Positions 60,710-64,000 of a stretch of DNA of 64,000 nucleotides are shown here, piece by piece. The notes beneath the pieces are model-generated. The model worked only from the letters and a program-made list of their open reading frames with translations, made no database searches and was not told the origin of the DNA. Within the stretch, counting starts at the first letter, position 1. Each line of letters begins with the position of its first letter. The DNA lies in contig NZ_JAMBOD010000002.1 of the NCBI RefSeq assembly GCF_023715445.1, positions 248,001 through 312,000 of the forward strand, written 5' to 3'. A program made the translations under genes and the position numbers. This DNA is from Fictibacillus nanhaiensis. GTDB taxonomy: Bacteria > Bacillota > Bacilli > Bacillales > Fictibacillaceae.

Positions 60710-60800
60710 TCCAAAACTTTTAGTGTCCAATCCAAAAATTTTTCGGATCAATCCACAAGTTTTGAGCATTAATCCAAAAACTTTTACAGTTTATCGACGA
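60710..60800. repeat. 21-base periodic array 4, five units (AATCCAnAA type)
   Basis: The TCC (or TCG) of the core falls at 60710, 60731, 60752, 60773 and 60794, exactly 21 bases apart. The core AATCCAAAAA with T-rich follow-up is that of the array at 20209-20335, and both end in a degenerate unit TATCNACGAG. It lies beyond the pepF-type terminator in the gap 60461-60910. Confidence 0.8.
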
Positions 60801-60867
60801 GATGTCATTTCTCGACAATTTTTACACTCACTATACCCCGCACCCTGAACCTCTATGCAAAAAAGAA

Positions 60868-60900
60868 ATGAAAAAACCGGCACCCGGCCGGTTTCTTCCT
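60868..60900 (-). terminator. Terminator of the M3 peptidase gene
   Basis: On the minus strand AAACCGG pairs with CCGGTTT and T-rich sequence follows. Confidence 0.88.
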
Positions 60901-60910
60901 CATCCTTTTA

Positions 60911-62614
60911 TTAAGCTTTTGCAAACTGGTCCTCATCAATTGTTGCAAGGAATTTCTCCACTTCCCCTACAACAGATGCTACACAGCCCTTTTCAAATGG
61001 AGAAATCAATCCCGCTTCCTCTACAAGCTTCGTAAATGGAAGGCTTCCTCCTTTTTGGCAAAGAGCGAAATAGTCTTCCCACGCACTTTCTCGATTCTCA
61101 ACAGAGCGCTTCCAGAACTGCAACGCGCAAATTTGAGCAAGTGTGTAATCGATATAATAGAATGGCGAACGGAAAATGTGGCCTTGTCTATGCCAGAAAC
61201 CGCCGTTCTCCAAGTACTCTAAACCGTCATAATCGCGGTGAGGCAAGTACGTTTTCTCAAGTTCTCTCCATTTTGCACGGCGTTCTGCCGGCGTCGCATC
61301 TGGATGGTCATACACAAAGTGCTGGAACTCATCTACTGCAACTCCATAAGGGATAAATTCAACTGCTCCCGTTAAGTGAGAATATAGATATTTTTCCGTG
61401 TCCTTGCCGAACAGCTCTTCCATCCATGGATACGTTAAAAATTCCATACTCATCGAGTGGATCTCACAAGCTTCTAGTGTCGGGAATTGATATTCCGGCA
61501 CTTCATAACCGCGGCTCGTATACATCTGGAAAGCATGACCGATTTCATGCAGCAGAACACGTACATCATTATCAGAGCCGTTGAAATTTGTGAAGATGAA
61601 CGGAGCTTGATAATCCTGAAGATATGTACAATACCCGCCAGGCGCTTTTCCTTTTTTACTTTCCAGATCCATCAGCTCGTCTTCAGCCATATAATTGAAG
61701 AATGCGCCTGTTTCCTGAGACAACCCTGAAAAAACCAGCTTTGCTTTATCAACGATCCAGCCAGCATCACCTTGTGGTTTAGGGTTGCCCGTTGTAAAGC
61801 TGAACGGTTCATCATAAAACTTAAGTTTATCAAGTTCAATGCGTCTTCGCTGCTTCTCTCGTAATTTCGTACAGAGCGGCACAATAATGTCTTTTACCTG
61901 TTCACGGAACACCTTCACATCAGCCGCACTGTAATCAGTTCTCCCCATTCGGTCATATGCAAGCTCAGTGAAATTTTTATAGCCTAGCTTTTTAGCGATA
62001 CCCGTGCGCAACTTAACTAGCTCGTCATAAATGGAATCGAATTTTTCCTCATTCGATTTTAAAAATGCATTTCCTGCAAAACTAGCAGCTTTTCTTGTTT
62101 CACGATCCGAAGACTGGCTATATGGTGCTAATTGAGCAAGAGTCAGTTCTTTTCCATCAAACTCAATTTTAGCCGAAGCCATAACCTTCACATATTCAGA
62201 GCTTAGCTTATTCTCTTTTTTCAGCTCTTCAAGTACATCCTCGGAGTACGTTTTTACCTTTAACTCTGCTAAACGAAACAGCTGACTGCCCCACTTCTTT
62301 TCAAGTTCGTCTTTGTATGGAGACTGCACGAGTGCTTCATGAAAGTCGGTTACCATGCCCTGATAGACCGGCAGATTTTCATCCATAAATGCTTGTTCTT
62401 CTTTATAATAAGTGTCTTCCGTGTTAATCGTATGACGAATCTTTACCATTCTCGCCTTGGATTCGAAACTATTACGCAATGATACAACCTTCTTCATTGC
62501 TGCGTTTTGTTCATCTGCTGATGACGCGTCACGAAAAATCTGTACCGCATCTTCAAAAGCAGATTTCAGCTCAGCAACATCTGGTCTTTCATATGTAAAT
62601 TCATTAAATTTCAT
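60911..62614 (-). CDS. M3 family oligoendopeptidase
   Basis: A 567-residue cytoplasmic zinc peptidase with the HEIGH motif at 356-360 (VLLHEIGHAFQMYTSR) and the third ligand Glu in LEACEIHSMSMEFLTYP. It belongs to the shorter M3B branch near PepF, which degrades short peptides. ATG 62614 has AGGAGG eight bases upstream; the frame extends 11 codons further. It is divergent from the PucR-type regulator, with 118 bases between. Confidence 0.92.
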   Translation of the reverse strand: MKFNEFTYERPDVAELKSAFEDAVQIFRDASSADEQNAAMKKVVSLRNSFESKARMVKIRHTINTEDTYYKEEQAFMDENLPVYQGMVTDFHEALVQSPYKDELEKKWGSQLFRLAELKVKTYSEDVLEELKKENKLSSEYVKVMASAKIEFDGKELTLAQLAPYSQSSDRETRKAASFAGNAFLKSNEEKFDSIYDELVKLRTGIAKKLGYKNFTELAYDRMGRTDYSAADVKVFREQVKDIIVPLCTKLREKQRRRIELDKLKFYDEPFSFTTGNPKPQGDAGWIVDKAKLVFSGLSQETGAFFNYMAEDELMDLESKKGKAPGGYCTYLQDYQAPFIFTNFNGSDNDVRVLLHEIGHAFQMYTSRGYEVPEYQFPTLEACEIHSMSMEFLTYPWMEELFGKDTEKYLYSHLTGAVEFIPYGVAVDEFQHFVYDHPDATPAERRAKWRELEKTYLPHRDYDGLEYLENGGFWHRQGHIFRSPFYYIDYTLAQICALQFWKRSVENRESAWEDYFALCQKGGSLPFTKLVEEAGLISPFEKGCVASVVGEVEKFLATIDEDQFAKA

Positions 62615-62732
62615 TTTAATTCCTCCTATAAGTTTGCTTAATACCAATTTCTACAAACTTACTCCTTTCTCCTGTAATCTGCTCTTCTTTTTCGATAGAA
62701 TAGAGACAGAAGAGTTTAAGGCGGGGAAACAT

Positions 62733-63965
62733 ATGAAAGATTATCAAACAGATCCTTTTAAAGGCACATTCGGAAGCCTTGAAAATTTAGCGGACAAAAT
62801 CAGTGATGTCTTATCTTGCCCTGTAACCATTGAAGATCAGAACCATAGACTTCTTGCTTACAGTACACATGAAGACGGCACAGACCCCGCGCGTATCGCA
62901 ACAATAATAGGAAGGCGCGTCCCCGAAAAAGTGGTGAACAGCCTTTGGAAGGATGGCGTCATTCCGAGACTCCAGGAAAGTGATGATCCTGTCCGGGTTA
63001 GTTCCATTCAAAAAGTTGGCCTCGGAGACCGTGTTGCTGTTTCCATCCGGAAAAGCAGCGAGGTGCTCGGATATATTTGGGTTCTTGAAGTAGAGAAAAA
63101 ATTAAGCGCCGATGATATGCAGCTTTTAAAGCTTGCTGCTGTTTCAGCAAAAAGTCAGCTGCTTCAAATGCAGATCGGCACAAAAAAGAAGGAAGAAAAC
63201 CGCCAGGAGCTTTTCTGGAAAATGCTGACCGGAAACCTGCCGCAAGAAGAGCGCATTCTCGAAAAATTGCATGAACTCAATATACTGCCTGTACTACCTG
63301 CAGCTGTTTTTATTCTGCAGCTGCAAGAGGAGATCACCCCGGCCCTTGAAAAGGATATCTTATATCTTGCTGCAGTTAACCAAAAAATAAATGTTCTGTT
63401 ATCTGCAGCAGACTCGAACCAAATGCTGCTGCTCGCTTCTCCGGTTGGGAAAGAGCAGCCGTTAGATTTAGCAAAATCCTTTGTTGAGTCCTTTTTTACC
63501 CATATGAAAGAACGGTTCTCTGTATCTGAAATCAAAGCAGCCTATGGAAGTCTTGTAACCTCTTTTTCTCAAGTAGAAAAAAGCTATAGGGAAGCTTCTA
63601 GTGTTTTAGCCGTGCAAGAAAAGCTCGGCGGCGAAACACTATCGTTAAACGGCTATCACGAGCTCGGCATTTACCAATTTTTAGATGCGATTTATGAAAA
63701 ACAACAAAGGCAGGGCTATCAAAACGAAATGCTAAGAGCTCTACAGGAATATGACCGCCTTCATAAGACTGAGCTTTATCATACATTAGAGACCTACCTG
63801 ACCTTGGACGAGAACTTAAATAAATCCTCGGATGTCCTGCATATCCATATGAATACACTTCTTTATCGCCTTAAACGAATTAGCGAGATCACGAATATTG
63901 ACTTAAAAAGTCCTCATCAAAAAATCATGATTTACCTTGATTTTAAAATAAATAGATTGTTCTAG
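62733..63965 (+). CDS. PucR family transcriptional regulator (PutR-like)
   Basis: A 410-residue regulator. The N-terminal domain (VLSCPVTIEDQNHRLLAYSTHED, RIATIIGRRVPEKVVNSLWKDGVIP) looks GAF-like as in PutR, the proline-catabolism activator; a GGDEF-like remnant lies in the middle; the C-terminal PucR helix-turn-helix is LETYLTLDENLNKSSDVLHIHMNTLLYRLKRI. Such proteins activate adjacent catabolic genes; those would lie beyond the right edge. GCGGGGAAACAT precedes ATG 62733; the open frame upstream overlaps the divergent gene and is ignored. Confidence 0.85.
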   Translation: MKDYQTDPFKGTFGSLENLADKISDVLSCPVTIEDQNHRLLAYSTHEDGTDPARIATIIGRRVPEKVVNSLWKDGVIPRLQESDDPVRVSSIQKVGLGDRVAVSIRKSSEVLGYIWVLEVEKKLSADDMQLLKLAAVSAKSQLLQMQIGTKKKEENRQELFWKMLTGNLPQEERILEKLHELNILPVLPAAVFILQLQEEITPALEKDILYLAAVNQKINVLLSAADSNQMLLLASPVGKEQPLDLAKSFVESFFTHMKERFSVSEIKAAYGSLVTSFSQVEKSYREASSVLAVQEKLGGETLSLNGYHELGIYQFLDAIYEKQQRQGYQNEMLRALQEYDRLHKTELYHTLETYLTLDENLNKSSDVLHIHMNTLLYRLKRISEITNIDLKSPHQKIMIYLDFKINRLF

Positions 63966-64000
63966 AAGGATATTTTCCTCAATCTTTGTTGTTTTTGAAA

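Overview
The window is chromosomal DNA of a Firmicute of the family Bacillaceae. It is moderately AT-rich, with strong AGGAGG-type ribosome binding sites, frequent GTG and TTG starts, Rho-independent terminators after most transcription units, and sporulation and germination genes (spo0M, cwlJ, gerQ, a SpoIIQ-independent PBP pbpG, a Spo0-type PAS kinase). Gene order follows the Bacillus subtilis ywj-ywd region (fadF-clsB-uvsE, argS-ywiB, speE-speB, pbpG, ywhD, ywgA-ywfO, lipL-pta, hemQ, cwlJ-gerQ, ywdK, ywdI), interrupted by strain-specific genes. The genus cannot be fixed from the sequence. I see no rRNA, tRNA, prophage, insertion sequence or CRISPR.

Layout. 1-6.5 kb: fatty-acid degradation (a thiolase cut by the left edge, and FadF), cardiolipin synthase, UV endonuclease, small proteins. 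6.5-16 kb: argS-ywiB, an oxidoreductase, a GAF-STAS protein, a PAS histidine kinase, a UreI/AmiS channel, speE-speB. 16-20.5 kb: a tiny type I toxin-like locus next to a gene relic, an adenosine-type deaminase, pbpG. 20.5-26.6 kb: ywhD, a purine permease, an ArsR-SRPBCC operon, a lipoprotein, ywgA, ywfO. 27-36.4 kb: methyltransferase-lipL, pta, copper-binding four-helix protein, spo0M, hemQ, cwlJ-gerQ, ywdK, a LexA-box-controlled YvrJ-type peptide, ywdI, carbonic anhydrase. 36.6-45.6 kb: stress protein, oxidoreductase, YajQ, small membrane proteins, SLAP-plsC, InhA-type protease. 45.9-64 kb: an unknown beta-propeller membrane protein, a predicted Zur-controlled permease cluster, ykwC, secreted peptidases (YiiX-like, subtilisin Vpr-like), a TetL-type efflux pump, an M3 peptidase, and a PucR-type regulator at the right edge.

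How the genes work together. Two matching TetR-type palindromes in front of the thiolase and of fadF suggest a FadR-like fatty-acid regulon. A Zur box sits exactly in the promoter spacer of a FAD enzyme gene followed by the two YcgR/YcgQ permease genes, which carry His/Cys-rich loops. A perfect LexA box precedes a small membrane coiled-coil protein with its own terminator.

The most unusual signal is structural. Six intergenic regions, each just beyond a stop codon and beside a terminator, carry short arrays of units repeating every 21 bases. The units fall into about four sequence types (GTTTCGCTCAA, GGTGCATAGA, AATCCAnAA, TTATGTGATGA), and two of these types recur at distant places. They are not CRISPR and not convincing genes; I know of no established function.
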